Under the pieces are notes generated by a model. That model was not told the origin of the DNA and did not search any database. It saw only the letters and a program-made list of their open reading frames with translations. From NCBI GenBank assembly GCA_003313425.1, contig NHZP01000001.1, positions 2,356,001-2,420,000 of the forward strand: 64,000 nt of DNA, in the 5' to 3' direction. The stretch comes from Pseudopyrenochaeta lycopersici (taxonomy: Eukaryota; Ascomycota; Dothideomycetes; Pleosporales; Pseudopyrenochaetaceae). The position numbers and the translations under genes are program-made. This document shows, piece after piece, positions 45,367-56,060 of this stretch (position 1 is its first letter; each line of letters starts with the position of its first letter).

Positions 45367-47921
45367 CGCTGCAAGAGTCTGGCAGAGGAAGCGCAGGTAG
45401 CCATAGCAGCGTGGCAGCTGCTTAGTCGAAGATACAACAATATGTTGTACAATCACGAGCCTCACGCGCAAAATCTCAACTGATACACCTTTGGGGAAAA
45501 AGGTATCAATTTTGGCTTGTTAGAACCATCATAACAATGTCATCAAGCTCAGGACTCAGGTTCGGTGCAAACCATGTACGCACAAGAACAGACATCTTCA
45601 CAAGAAAAAAAAAAGGAAATTACGTCACATCTGGTAATTTCAATAGTGGCCGGCAAGTAGAGCCGAGAAGAAACAGAGGAATAATGTCCAGCGTCTGGGT
45701 TGATGGTAAATTTCCGAAACAGCCATTCATTACGGGGGTGAGAAAGGGCTTGGGGCGGCAGATGGCGAGCGGTAACCCCGGACATGCCGCCTGGCGAACC
45801 TTGAAACTAGGGCTGCGACGGGATGTGATGACAAGAACATTGGCGGAGACTCAACAATAAGGGACGCGACGCGTCGAGTAATGCAGAAAGGCAAAAATGA
45901 CTGATGGTGATGAGGAGTGAGGGAGGAGAGAGAGGAGGTTTTTGCTTGGTGGTATGATATGGGAAGGCTGGTGTGAGGTTCAAACAATGGACAAAAGTCT
46001 CTTTTGAGGCCATCTTTTCACACGCGTATGAGAATGATAATGAAAAATTTCTCTCTATTCCAACATTCACAAAGTAGTTGGGATGATGCTCGCTGATTTG
46101 AGTGCGTGTGTGAGGTGCTAATTACTTCTAAATGGTTTGCAAGATGACGTTTATCATGGATAGGATGCCAATAACAGTTTGGGAACTTTGTTGAGATGCT
46201 ACTACGCACTGATGCAAAGCACCGACGGTCCGATTGCCAGAAGCGGTTCCTGCACGATAAACGATGCGAAACCTGGTAAACCGCAGGGTTGTGGAGCCTT
46301 CGCAACAACATCAGCCGAGTTAATGAACGGCTGCGCAATGTATCTGTGTTAGGGTCTATTGCGAGTGTCGATCGTGTCCTTGCTGACGGGTGCGACGGTA
46401 TTTCAGATTACCATGGAGCAGTGCGGTCAAAAGTGTTTGCATGATGTAGGCTCTGACAGGTGGTGTTCAAGGCATTGTGGGCGGCACAACAACGGAAGGC
46501 CAGGGCTGTAACCGCCATGCCTTCGAGAAGACGGTCTGAAAGCTAGTTTGACACAACGCGCGGTAGCGGAACCAGCGGGACCGGAGTGTGTGGTGTGGCT
46601 TCATGACGACGTTGACACGAGCAGTCAGCATACCGGTATCTGGCAGGCGTGTTCTGCGATAATGCAACATGTGTCTTCTTCGTCTTTCTCCACCAGTGAC
46701 GAAGCTGTGTGCACAAGCGTGCGGGCAAGTGTCCGCGATCCAGAGCGAATCGTGCAGTTTTTGGGGAGTGTTTCCATCGCAACCGGTGTTAGCGTTTCGT
46801 GTGCAGGCGCAGCTATCAGTATATTTGTATGCAGGCAGTGCAGCGCTCCAACCAACAGGCATGCGACAAGTCCCGAGTTGGTCGGAGGCAAGTTGCAAGT
46901 GGTGCTAAAAATTGCGACATGTGGCCGGGAAGGCTATGCCACAAGCAGCAGGCAACGTCGTTTCACATCAGCCTTCCGAGCCCGAGCCGCGCGGCGTCGT
47001 GGTTGATGTGGCCTCGCCGTGAACGATCTACTAAGGGGAACAGGGAGGTGTAACAGTCCAAGAAACGTTTCTTGGGCCGATGAGATGAGCAAGTGCAGCA
47101 GCAATCAAAGCTTGGATAGAGGGTGATTAGAAAGCACGGATGGCATGAAGAATGCTAGCGACATGATGTTCTGGTGGCGCTGGGTCAAGATGGGATTGCA
47201 TGCTGGGGGGGCTTCTCAGCTGGGATAGGCGCTGAACGTGGTCACGATTAGCTGAGATACGGACTCGTCATGGTCGGGCAAACTAGCCCGCGGTGCGAAG
47301 GTAGTGATGAATAAATTGAAGGATCAGCGGACGTGGTAAGGAAGAGGCAAGTAGTGAATGGTGGTGCGGGCGAACTCCCTTTGGTGACAAGCTTGGCCAG
47401 CAGCAGTGGGGACCTTTTTTCCATGGGACGACAGGGACGACAGGCACGCTAAGCCCTTTAGCGTGGCCCCATGTCCTGAAACTCGGCCATCCCTGCGGCT
47501 GTGAGCGCAACCCTTCAAAAAGACCCAACGCCCGCTGCGCCCAGCATTCCCGCCAGCGAGCAGTGCTCTTTCTTTTCGTGTTTGTGTGTACCTACGCCGT
47601 GTCCGCGTCTCTGCTCTCCGCATTCTCTGGCATCCCAATTGCGCACCAGCCCCAATCTCCACCACAGCATCCGCCTCGCCAGAAGCAGCTAGCCGGTTCC
47701 GGGGGGTGAGATAAAGTCAACATTTTCCCGAAGGAGCGAACACGACCTGCACCCTGAACAGCCGGCAAGGGCGTTTGTCGTGATACCCTATATTGCCTCC
47801 CTACGCCCATTGCGCGTTGCACCTTGTGCCCTCGCCCTTCGAGCCGTCGACGAAGCCTCGCATTCCCCATTCCTCGCCCTGCACCTGGAGCGCGCCGCCA
47901 CCTGGCCAGCGCCTGCCCACC
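45367..47921. other. Intergenic, och1 upstream region at right
   Basis: 2.5 kb with only short frames. An A-run lies near 45,606. The right end (about 47,770-47,921) is C-rich and pyrimidine-rich, fitting the och1 5' UTR. Confidence 0.4.
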
Positions 47922-49146
47922 ATGCTCACCTTCAAGAAGGCCCTGGTGCTTTCGCTCGCCTGTCTCACGCTCTTCTTCCTCTTCAAGTCGCAGCACTCGA
48001 CCAACACAGCCCCGACCTTCCGCAATGCCAACGACCTGCCCCGGCCGACCGCCTGGGTGAACCCGGGCCAGGAATCGCCCAAGGAAGACGCAAAGCAGGC
48101 AGAGAAGACGGACAAGGCCTTCAATACGCCCGACGTCTCGCCCAAGAAGCCCAAGATGCAGATCCAGCTGAGCCAGGACGATTTGCGCAAGAAGCCCCTG
48201 AGAGAGCAGCTCGAGTACCAGTTCCCCTACGACGTCGACACAAAGACGCCGGCATACATCTGGCAGACGTGGAAGTACACGCCCGCCCAGGGCGAGTTCC
48301 AAGACATATTCCGTGAGCCAGAGGCCAGCTGGTCCATCCACCACCCGTCCTTCGTCCACGAGGTCATCACCGACAACGTCGCCGTGCACCTCATCCGGCA
48401 TCTCTACGCGTCTGTGCCCGAGGTGCTGGAAGCATACAATTCGCTTCCGCTCCCCGTCCTCAAGGCCGACTTCTTCCGTTACCTCATTCTGCTCGCCCGT
48501 GGCGGCATCTACTCCGACATTGACACCTCGGCCTTGAAGAGCGCTGCAGACTGGATTCCCAACGATGTCCCTGCCAATTCCTACGGCATGGTCATTGGCA
48601 TCGAGGCCGACCCCGATCGTGCAGACTGGGCTGAATGGTACTCTCGCCGCATCCAGTTCTGCCAATGGACCATCCAGTCTAAGCCTGGCCACCCCGTCCT
48701 CGTCGACGTCGTCGCAAACATCACCCAAGAGACGCTGAAGCGCAAGGACGCTGGCACCCTCACCAAGGACCACAAGGGCATTGTCGAATTCACCGGCCCA
48801 GCCGTTTGGACCGACAGCATCTTTGCCTTCTTCAACAACCCCGACTACTTTGATATGAGCACTAGCAAGGGCAACATCACCTGGGAAAACTTCACCGGCA
48901 TGAAGGCACCGAAAAAGGTTGGCGATGTCATCGTCCTGCCCATTACGAGCTTCAGCCCAGGAATCAAGACCATGGGCGCAGGCGAGCCAGATGACCCAAT
49001 GGCTTTCGTAAAGCACAACTTTGAAGGTACGTTATTCCACATGTCCTGCATTACGCCAATCTCGAGTCCTTGTTCCCCAATACTGACTAGCAACAGGTAG
49101 CTGGAAACCTGAAAAGGAGCGTCATGTCGGCGAGATCTTTGCTTGA
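47922..49146 (+). CDS. och1: Initiation-specific alpha-1,6-mannosyltransferase Och1 (GT32)
   Basis: Two exons, 47922-49026 and 49097-49146 (70-bp intron), encode 384 aa. It is a type II Golgi membrane protein: a short cytosolic tail, one signal anchor (residues about 6-22), a stem, and a GT32 domain with the DXD motif D199-I-D201 in GGIYSDIDT. Other conserved pieces are PAYIWQTWKYTP, VLKADFFRYLILLARGG and the C-terminal SWKPEKERHVGE encoded by exon 2. Och1 adds the first alpha-1,6-mannose that starts the outer chain of N-glycans. ATG 47922 in CCACCATGC context is preferred over upstream in-frame alternatives because it places the anchor at the N-terminus. Close paralogues such as Hoc1 share these motifs, so exact orthology needs a tree. 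Confidence 0.85.
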
Positions 49147-49994
49147 ACGTAGCCACGGCACATTACCTGCTACGGAAAAGTCCGTATAGGGACTTCACAC
49201 TCTGATTGCGCTAGACGCATAAACTAGGCAGCCGAGAAATGGACAAGGATGAATGGTGGACTGCTACGTACCACAAAACTGGGTTGGGTGCACTGGGTGC
49301 AATATGGGGGAACACACGGGCTTGATTGCTCACATACTGAGCGAACATGGTGGTACGATAATCTGCTATTGTCGGGTTGGTGGCGGTGAGCCTACACAAG
49401 TCCACATTAAAGTTCAGGATGCTGTGGACAAGACTTTGGAGGTGGGACACAGTACGTGGAGGGACAAAAGTTTTGCAGATTGGCGGGCATGGCGTTTATT
49501 CCTACTGCACGCCTCTGGAACTCAACTTCAAGCGCTGAAGTTTGAGTCTGAATCGGATACATTTTCTTTCGGCGCAATCGTATACCAAACCCAGCGGGCG
49601 TTTGGAGACGTGTTTGAAGGCATTTTTTTGGGGGTTTCTTTTGTAAGCATATAGATATATGAAAGCGAGAGTATCATATAGACAAAAGCACTTGACTACT
49701 AATAAAGACTTGTACCTGACTTGTGCTGTTTGTTGGAACAAAGATTGAGATTCTAATCACCTGCAGCGAGTGTGACGTCTTTTGATAAATGACATGAGGC
49801 TCAACGTATACGATGTAGGTTTTTTTGAAACATTGATCTAGTGGAAAAAAGGTATATGTGCACTAGAAAATACAAGGAGGGTATCTATCGTAACTGTCAT
49901 ACAAACTCCACCCCCAAACCCGGCGTCCAGCGCCCATATGTATCAATACAAGACGCATCTCCTGTACTAATGATTTGTACCACTCAAATCACCA
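49147..49994. other. Intergenic
   Basis: och1 3' region and the 3' flank of the Q/P-rich gene. No gene seen. Confidence 0.4.
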
Positions 49995-50618
49995 TCATCG
50001 TCTGTCACTGGAAAAAGCACGTCCAACCTTGCCCACCATGCTCATCAAGCTGCCGCCGAGGGTCGGCCTCGTCTCCAAATCGCGGTCTGCCCTCTTCTCC
50101 CTTGCATACCTGCGCTCGTACTCACGCTCCGTCTCCTCGTCAATGGGCCCGTAGTTCGGGCCGTCATATCTGGCCTCGTACTTGTCCTCGCCGTCGGCGA
50201 AGGCGTGCGGGTCGTGGAGATGTTGCGAGTGGTGGCTGTGGTGCGATGAATGCGAGGCGCTGCGTGCGTACACGGGCATGGGCTGCGCATAGACCGGTGG
50301 CTGAGGCGGGTACGAGGACGGCGGCGTGCGCTGGTTTTGGTAGTAGTCGGTCGGGTTGGGTTGCCGGATGGGAATCGCCATGGATTGGAGGTGCTCGGGC
50401 CGTTGGCGAGAAAATGATGATGAGCGGCGGTCCCGGTGCTGCGGAGGCATCATGGGCATCCCGCCTGGCTGCGATGTCGGCTGTTGCTGCAAGGGCTGGG
50501 ATGGGTAAAAGGGCGATTGCTGGTGCTGCGAAGTGGGCGCCGGGGTTGTTGGGTAGGGTGGTTGTTGTTGGTAGTGCGGGTGTAGATATCCCGACTTGTT
50601 TGAGTCCAAGGACGACAT
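49995..50618 (-). CDS. Hypothetical Gln/Pro/His-rich protein
   Basis: The frame from ATG 50618 (MSSLDSNKSGYLHPHYQQQ) gives 207 aa. The first 130 residues are low-complexity Gln, Pro, Ser and Tyr, followed by a His/Ser stretch (SHSSHHSHHSQHLHD). The C-terminus is conserved-looking: a charged helix (ETEREYERRYAREKRA) and an amphipathic end (GGSLMSMVGKVGRAFSS). The open frame continues upstream to a GTG at 50675, but ATG 50618 is the first proper start. No domain recognised. The composition indicates a disordered protein, possibly a cytosolic scaffold or RNA-associated protein; this is only a guess from composition. Confidence 0.6.
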   Translation of the reverse strand: MSSLDSNKSGYLHPHYQQQPPYPTTPAPTSQHQQSPFYPSQPLQQQPTSQPGGMPMMPPQHRDRRSSSFSRQRPEHLQSMAIPIRQPNPTDYYQNQRTPPSSYPPQPPVYAQPMPVYARSASHSSHHSHHSQHLHDPHAFADGEDKYEARYDGPNYGPIDEETEREYERRYAREKRADRDLETRPTLGGSLMSMVGKVGRAFSSDRR

Positions 50619-52311
50619 GTTATGGTTTTGTGGTGGTTGGGATCGATTGTCTGGTGTTGTTTCGCCCGAGTTCACTTTATGTCAATTGTGAGAGCCTCCC
50701 AGGCTGAGGATTGGAGTGTCGAAGCTGTTGCCCTGTTTTGGTGATCGCCAGGCAGTATGTCGTATGCGGCTGCTGATATGTGCGTCTTCTCGCAGGATGG
50801 GAGTGCTATGGGTAATTTGCGTTCGAAAAGTGTGTCTGCAGTTGTAAGGTTTAATGTTCAACCGCAAATGTGTCAAGATGTCGACTTTGAAATCAATATT
50901 CGAGGCTCTTCTAGCTACTCGGCGCTTGCGTATATACTAATCGCAAGGCGCACACCGGACCACATTCTGTCCGAACTCGTTCAGTCGCACATGAGCGTGC
51001 TAAGCCGTCTTCATGCGCAATAAATCGGCGAACCATGACGTTCACCAATCAGTAAATCCATCCTAATGTGTTTGGGCCGCCAAGGCGCTCTTGCGACGCA
51101 CGATGGGTAGGGTTGAGCGGCGAAAACATGAGGGGCAAACGCATAAAAGTCCAACTATGATGTCAGGGTCTTGGCAGAGGGGCACACCGCGGGCTCTTTT
51201 GGTGGTAGTGAACGTTGGGGTGCCTGGTGTTAGTGCTCTAGCGCAAACCGGTGGGTGTGCGAGGAGAAGTTGCCGTTGGTGGGTAGCAAGTAGTGAGCTG
51301 CCGATAGTTCCGGGAGAGATGAAGGGCGAGGTAAGCGAGGCTCAAATGCTTCCAACGAATGTTTGCTAGGGAAGTATCGAAGCTTATACTGAACTGACTT
51401 TTTCAGCCAAAGCTTTTCCAGTCACCGAATTTTGACTGATAGAAGCTGAAACTTATCAAAATGAGGCGTGAGCTGGGAACGATGGCCGACGCCGCAGGAC
51501 CTGAGCTACATGACCTTTGGCTTCGACTGCTTCGAAGATTGTGTCCATGGGGCAGACCATGGTGCCTCATTGCGTTAATCGGCTTGACTCTACTCGCTAC
51601 AACAAGTCTATTCTACTATGAAGATTGGATTGGCAATTGTGGACCCTGTTACGCGAGATGAGATGAGTACTAATACCAATCTTCAAAAGCAACAGAATAC
51701 GAGCTGGCTCAACATACAAGCAGAACATGCAGAAATTAATATCTCTGTACGCCTGTGATTGTCAGTGATATGACATTACACCGAAGGCAGTGTCCTCGTT
51801 CCACTCGTTATAAAACACATTCGAATGTGATAATGCACTTTGTTGTAGATCGCATCGCCTCAGTCTCGGCCTAAGCCACAGCCAGCCTCACGCGGCTGCA
51901 GAATAGCTGCCTAACAATGCCCAGCGCACATGGCACATGGCAGGCCCCCGCGACTGTCGTCCCTGCTAGTAATCACAGAACCACTCATCTTGTCGAATCA
52001 CAGCGTCAACCAACCACCGGGGCCTTGGCTCCGAGCAAATTCCGTCATACACGGACCCCACCATGGCGGGGCTGAGTCTTACTGAGCCCTGCGCCTCAAT
52101 ACAATCACGCATAGCCCTTCGCTCGGTTGTACCTGGCGTTTAAGAGTCTTTCGTAGAAGGCAACCGATTCTCACTCTCTCCTTACTTCCTCGACACCAGT
52201 TGCCTGCATAACGTTGCGCGCCGACGCAAAGCCACACTCTAGAGCTTGTCGCTACTCCCCTGACAGCTCTGACATCCCAGTACATTGCAGGGAACCGACA
52301 TAGGAACAAGA
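50619..52311. other. Intergenic, annexin upstream region
   Basis: 1.7 kb containing one small possible gene (51,461-51,661, listed separately). No other feature recognised. Confidence 0.35.
51461..51661 (+). CDS. Possible small single-span membrane protein
   Basis: 66-aa frame with an A at -3 of the start codon (TCAAAATGAG). It has one predicted transmembrane helix at about residues 33-53 (PWCLIALIGLTLLATTSLFY), a basic N-side segment (RLLRRLCPWGRP) and a short Cys-containing C-tail (NCGPCYAR). The positive-inside pattern is consistent with a real topology. Nothing in the neighbourhood indicates a function, and a chance ORF is quite possible. Confidence 0.25.
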   Translation: MRRELGTMADAAGPELHDLWLRLLRRLCPWGRPWCLIALIGLTLLATTSLFYYEDWIGNCGPCYAR

Positions 52312-53923
52312 ATGTCGCATTACAACCAACCAGGTGGCTACCAGCAACCACCGTATCAGGGCCGTAAGTCGTTAGTTCCTTGCTTCATAGCTGCAAGGCC
52401 CTGCATCGTTCATGTTGCCAACTCACTTGGCAGCTGAATGTACTTTGTACTAATATCTTCCAGAAGCCCCGCCTCAAGGATACGGGCAGCAACCTCCACA
52501 GCAAGGTTACTACCAACAGCCAATGCAGAATCAACAGTATCCTCCTCAAGGCCAGTACGGCGCCCCTCCCCCACAGCAAGGTTGGGGTCAACCGCCACCT
52601 CAAGGCCAATACGGCGGGCCCCCACCGAATCAGTACGGTGCTCCTCCTCCTCAGGGCCAGTACGGCGCCCCTCCACCACAACAAGGCTATGGCGCTCCCC
52701 CTCCTGGGCAGTACCAGCAGCCTCCTCCTGGGCAGTATGGAGCACCTCCCCCAGGTCAATACGGAGCACCTCCACCACAACAGGGCTACGGGGCCCCGCC
52801 TCCACAGGGACAGTACGGCGCACCTCCTCCAGGACAATATGGCGCGCCTCCCCCACAAGGGCAATACGGAGCCCCTCCACCCCAAGGCCAGTATGGCGCG
52901 CCGCCGCCAGGACAGCATCAGCCTCCACCCCAACAAGGTGGTTTCGGCGGCCCGCCAACACAGCCCTCGCTTGGTTACGGGCCACAACAGACGGCCAACA
53001 TCGACGTCAGTAAAGACGTTGAGGGCATCAACAAGGCTATGAAGGGATTTGGGACAGACGAGAAAGCTCTCATCGCGATTCTGTCCAAGAAGGACCCTAT
53101 TCAGATCAACACTATCCGCACTGCGTACGACCAGCGACTAATGAAGAACATGGTAAAAGACCTTGAGAAGGAGACGAGTGGTTACTTCAAACAAGGTCTA
53201 GTTGAGATTGCTCGAGGACCCTTGATGTCTGATGTTCATAACCTCATGGAAGCCATGAAGGGTATGGGAACAAAAGAGGTCATTTTGGACGACATCCTGA
53301 TCGGACGAAGTAATGCCGACATTGCCGCAATCAAGGCCCAATACCAAAAATCGTTCAATAAGTCCCTTGAGAGCGACCTCCGAGGCGATTTGAGCGCCGC
53401 AACCGAACAAATGTACATGATGATCATCTCTGGTCGACGGAATGAGGATTCATACCCCGTAAATCCTCAAGAAATCGAGCAAGCGGTCACAGAACTTCAG
53501 AATAGCTTGGGTGGCTTCGTTGGCAAGAACGCAGTACAAGTCTGCCAGATCCTCACAAGTAAGAACGACGCGCAGCTCAAAGCCATCTCTCAGGCCTACG
53601 AGCAACGCTTCCGAAAGCCGCTCGACGGCGCGCTCAAATCTTCATTCTCAGGCCATATGGAAGATGCACTACGCCTGCTTGTCCACCGAGCTAAGAACCG
53701 TGCGGAAGCCGAGGCTGTTCGTTTGGAAGAGTCAATGGCGGGTATGGGCACCAAGGACGAATTGCTCGTACAGCGAGTGGTTCGCTGCCACTGGGACCGC
53801 AATTTCATGAATGCTGTTAGCGCTGAGTATAAGAGGCTGTACAAGAAGGATCTCGTGAAGCGGATAGAAGGCGAGACAAGGGGTGATTACGAGAGACTTT
53901 TGGTCGCATGTGTGAAGCCTTGA
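52312..53923 (+). CDS. Annexin with PYG-rich N-terminal domain
   Basis: Two exons, 52312-52363 and 52464-53923 (100-bp intron), encode 503 aa. Residues 1-195 are a Pro/Gln/Gly/Tyr-rich tail with many QYGAPPP units. Four annexin repeats fill about 198-503: [14 protein letters not shown] (repeat 1), [14 protein letters not shown] (repeat 2), a diverged repeat 3 ([15 protein letters not shown]) without the GxGT loop, and [14 protein letters not shown] (repeat 4). Annexins bind acidic phospholipids in a calcium-dependent way through GxGT loops, three of which are intact. The tail resembles the N-terminal domains of annexins A7 and A11, which can condense. ATG 52312 ([17 protein letters not shown]) begins the same compositional domain, which supports the first exon. 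Confidence 0.92.
52548..52935 (+). repeat. Imperfect in-frame repeats encoding QYGAPPP units
   Basis: About a dozen imperfect 21-33-bp units encode [17 protein letters not shown] within the annexin tail. The units vary at third positions, so the array is old or under protein-level selection rather than newly expanded. Confidence 0.8.
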
Positions 53924-54162
53924 ACGGGTGACGGCATGATGTATATGTTTAAGAATGTTTCTTTGTTGTCATGATATCATTGTTTTCGATTTGGGGATGC
54001 CCTTTGTACACGAAGTGTAGGAATGGAGAGACTGGTTCATGCACAGTGGTAAAAAATCAATACGTTCAGAAGCCTTTTGCCGCGCCTTTGTTGAAACTAT
54101 GTACAGATATCCATATCTTCCATCCAATCTATAATTCCAACACCATAAATTCATCATCAAAT

Positions 54163-54354
54163 TCATCGTCGTCTCTTCTCTCGCTCCTCTCGCTCCCTCT
54201 GCCGTCGTCGTTCTTCGGCTTCCTGTACAGCTTGATACATCTCCCACGTCCAGCCACACATTTTACATGCGACTCCCGAGCCAACGACGAGCCACAAACC
54301 GTTACTTCGCCCGCAGGGGCATACGTAGAGTCCTGGCGATGCCTGATGTGGCAT
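54163..54354 (-). CDS. Possible small zinc-ribbon-like protein
   Basis: 63-aa frame from ATG 54354: MPHQASPGLYVCPCGRSNG, then SGVACKMCGWTWEMYQAV and a charged C-terminus (EAEERRRQREREEREKRRR). The CxC and CxxC pairs are spaced about 16 residues apart, as in a small zinc ribbon, and the charged tail would form a helix. It lies just downstream of the annexin gene on the opposite strand. No family recognised; the regular Cys pattern argues against chance. Confidence 0.4.
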   Translation of the reverse strand: MPHQASPGLYVCPCGRSNGLWLVVGSGVACKMCGWTWEMYQAVQEAEERRRQREREEREKRRR

Positions 54355-54683
54355 GAGAGCGGTTGCTTGGAAGGGTTTGGGATTAGGGATGTATGTAATT
54401 AGAGGACAGAGTGGATGTGTGTGTGCGCAGAGGAGAGTGTCTTAAATAGGAAAGCGATGCTTCTTAAATGCTAGAAGGGAAGTAATGTGCTACTTCATTT
54501 GCGTGTTGCTATGCTGATTGTGTACGTATCATGATGCTGGTCATTGACGTGGTCTTCATATGGGCTGTCTGCAAGGTTGGCAGCAAACAATCGGTTGTAT
54601 TTGGTCGAGGACAGAAACTGATATCCTGGGCCAGGCCAAAATTTCGAAAGTGCTTGCTCTTCTTTATGATCACTAGACACCTG
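54355..54683. other. Intergenic
   Basis: 329 bp between the small zinc-ribbon-like ORF and the 3' end of the arrestin-like gene, both on the minus strand. Nothing recognised. Confidence 0.4.
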
Positions 54684-56060
54684 TTATGTGTAGTATGGCG
54701 GTGGGTCTTCTAATACTACACGTCCGTTCGCTCCTCTTGAGCCCAGCAAACCCTCTACAATGACACTCTCAATAGACACTCGTGGAGGCGGTGGCTCTGC
54801 TGGAGGACCGAGGTGGCCTCCTGGTCTCGTCATCGGCTCAACAAGCACATCCTTCATTTCCACTTCATGTTCCGATTCTTTACCCCCACACTCGAGTAAC
54901 AGGTCGTATTTCACACTATAGTTGACAGCCACCCCGTATGTCTTGAACGTTGGCGGCACGATGTTGTTGATCTCAAAGCCGTCTAGAGTCGTGTCCTCGG
55001 TGATCTCGATTCCAGGTTTGCTGTATCGTTGGTTGAAGAGATCAAACTTCTCGTTGCTGTCTCTTCGGATTTCTCCATTTGATGCAGAGGACGCTGGGAT
55101 GCGATAATTAATATGTGCAGTCGCTTGGGCTCGAATGCCGCGGAGGAAAACAGGAGCAGGCTGCAAATTGCCCTCGCTAAGAGTCGCCTGTAAGGACAGC
55201 CTGAGCGTGCTCTTGGATCCAACGCGATATTGAGAAGGTACACTTAGTACAAGTAATGATGTTGATGAGATTTCTTCAGTCTTATCTCCTCCTCGAAAAC
55301 CGGTCTTAATCCTTTTCAGTGGTCCACGTCTCTCTTGGAATGGTTCTGGAGTTGATGGTCTTGACTTACGCTCCAAGCGTAGCGGTGGCGCTGATAGAAG
55401 AGGCATAGATTGTGGGAGGCTTTGTTCCGGGACTGAAGGACTGAAGCGTAATTGATGTACGACAACAGGGTTCAAGGTAAAGGATGTCTGTTCAGTACAA
55501 AACTCTGCTTCGAGGAAGTATTCGTTCCGGATTGTGCTTTCATTCCACCACAGTGAGGGTGGGAGGGAATGGCCCTGTTCGTGCTCAAAGAGCTCATCTG
55601 GCTTGAATGGTGCACCATTCTGCAGTTTTGGGCTGTTTTCCACAAACTCTGGGAACCGGAACTCGAAGGGATACTCCACTCTTCCAGAAGGACAACTTGA
55701 GCTTGGTGTTTCGGTCCGAGAGAGCACCTTTTCATGATAAAATAGATCGGTCTCGGCAATATGTTGATTAGCGGGATTACGTTCGTTGAAGATGCGGCAA
55801 GTAGTCCGGCCAATGAATTTAACTGTAACGCGCTTGATTTGCATTCGTGCTTTGCAATGTACCACTCCCTTCACGAGGTCATTGTTCGTGTGGATACTGC
55901 GTCGGCTGGACCTTGTAAAAGCAATGGAAATTGGCCCTTCTGGCGTATTCTGCCGATCCGAATGATGATCATCACTGTAGAGTTGCGGTTGAGCCACATA
56001 ACTGTACAGTTGACGAGGCCGGGGCCGAGGTAAAGATTGATTCGCTACGGCAGCAGTCAT
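54684..56060 (-). CDS. Arrestin-like (ART/ARRDC family) adaptor protein
   Basis: Intronless frame of 458 aa from ATG 56060 (MTAAVANQSLPRPRPRQLYS). The N-terminal arrestin fold has GVVHCKARMQIKRVTVKFIG and YPFEFRFPEFVEN. A Ser/Pro-rich linker follows, then the C-terminal arrestin part (YRVGSKSTLRLSLQATL, FKTYGVAVNYSVKYDLLLEC). The protein ends EDPPPYYT, giving a PPxY motif that binds WW domains of Nedd4/Rsp5 ubiquitin ligases. Fungal arrestin-like proteins recruit Rsp5 to plasma-membrane transporters or pH sensors for endocytosis; the cargo here is unknown. An upstream in-frame start near 56357 would add an Arg/Cys-rich segment unlike the family, so 56060 is preferred. Confidence 0.82.
   Translation of the reverse strand: MTAAVANQSLPRPRPRQLYSYVAQPQLYSDDHHSDRQNTPEGPISIAFTRSSRRSIHTNNDLVKGVVHCKARMQIKRVTVKFIGRTTCRIFNERNPANQHIAETDLFYHEKVLSRTETPSSSCPSGRVEYPFEFRFPEFVENSPKLQNGAPFKPDELFEHEQGHSLPPSLWWNESTIRNEYFLEAEFCTEQTSFTLNPVVVHQLRFSPSVPEQSLPQSMPLLSAPPLRLERKSRPSTPEPFQERRGPLKRIKTGFRGGDKTEEISSTSLLVLSVPSQYRVGSKSTLRLSLQATLSEGNLQPAPVFLRGIRAQATAHINYRIPASSASNGEIRRDSNEKFDLFNQRYSKPGIEITEDTTLDGFEINNIVPPTFKTYGVAVNYSVKYDLLLECGGKESEHEVEMKDVLVEPMTRPGGHLGPPAEPPPPRVSIESVIVEGLLGSRGANGRVVLEDPPPYYT

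Noticed and set aside
47592..49016. 474-codon minus-strand open frame
   Set aside because: Antisense shadow of och1. The Val/Gly/Asp-rich composition is typical of the reverse complement of a C-ending codon-biased gene.
52385..53042. Alternative-frame ORFs over the annexin tail
   Set aside because: Byproducts of the GC-rich QYGAPPP repeat; the annexin frame explains the region.
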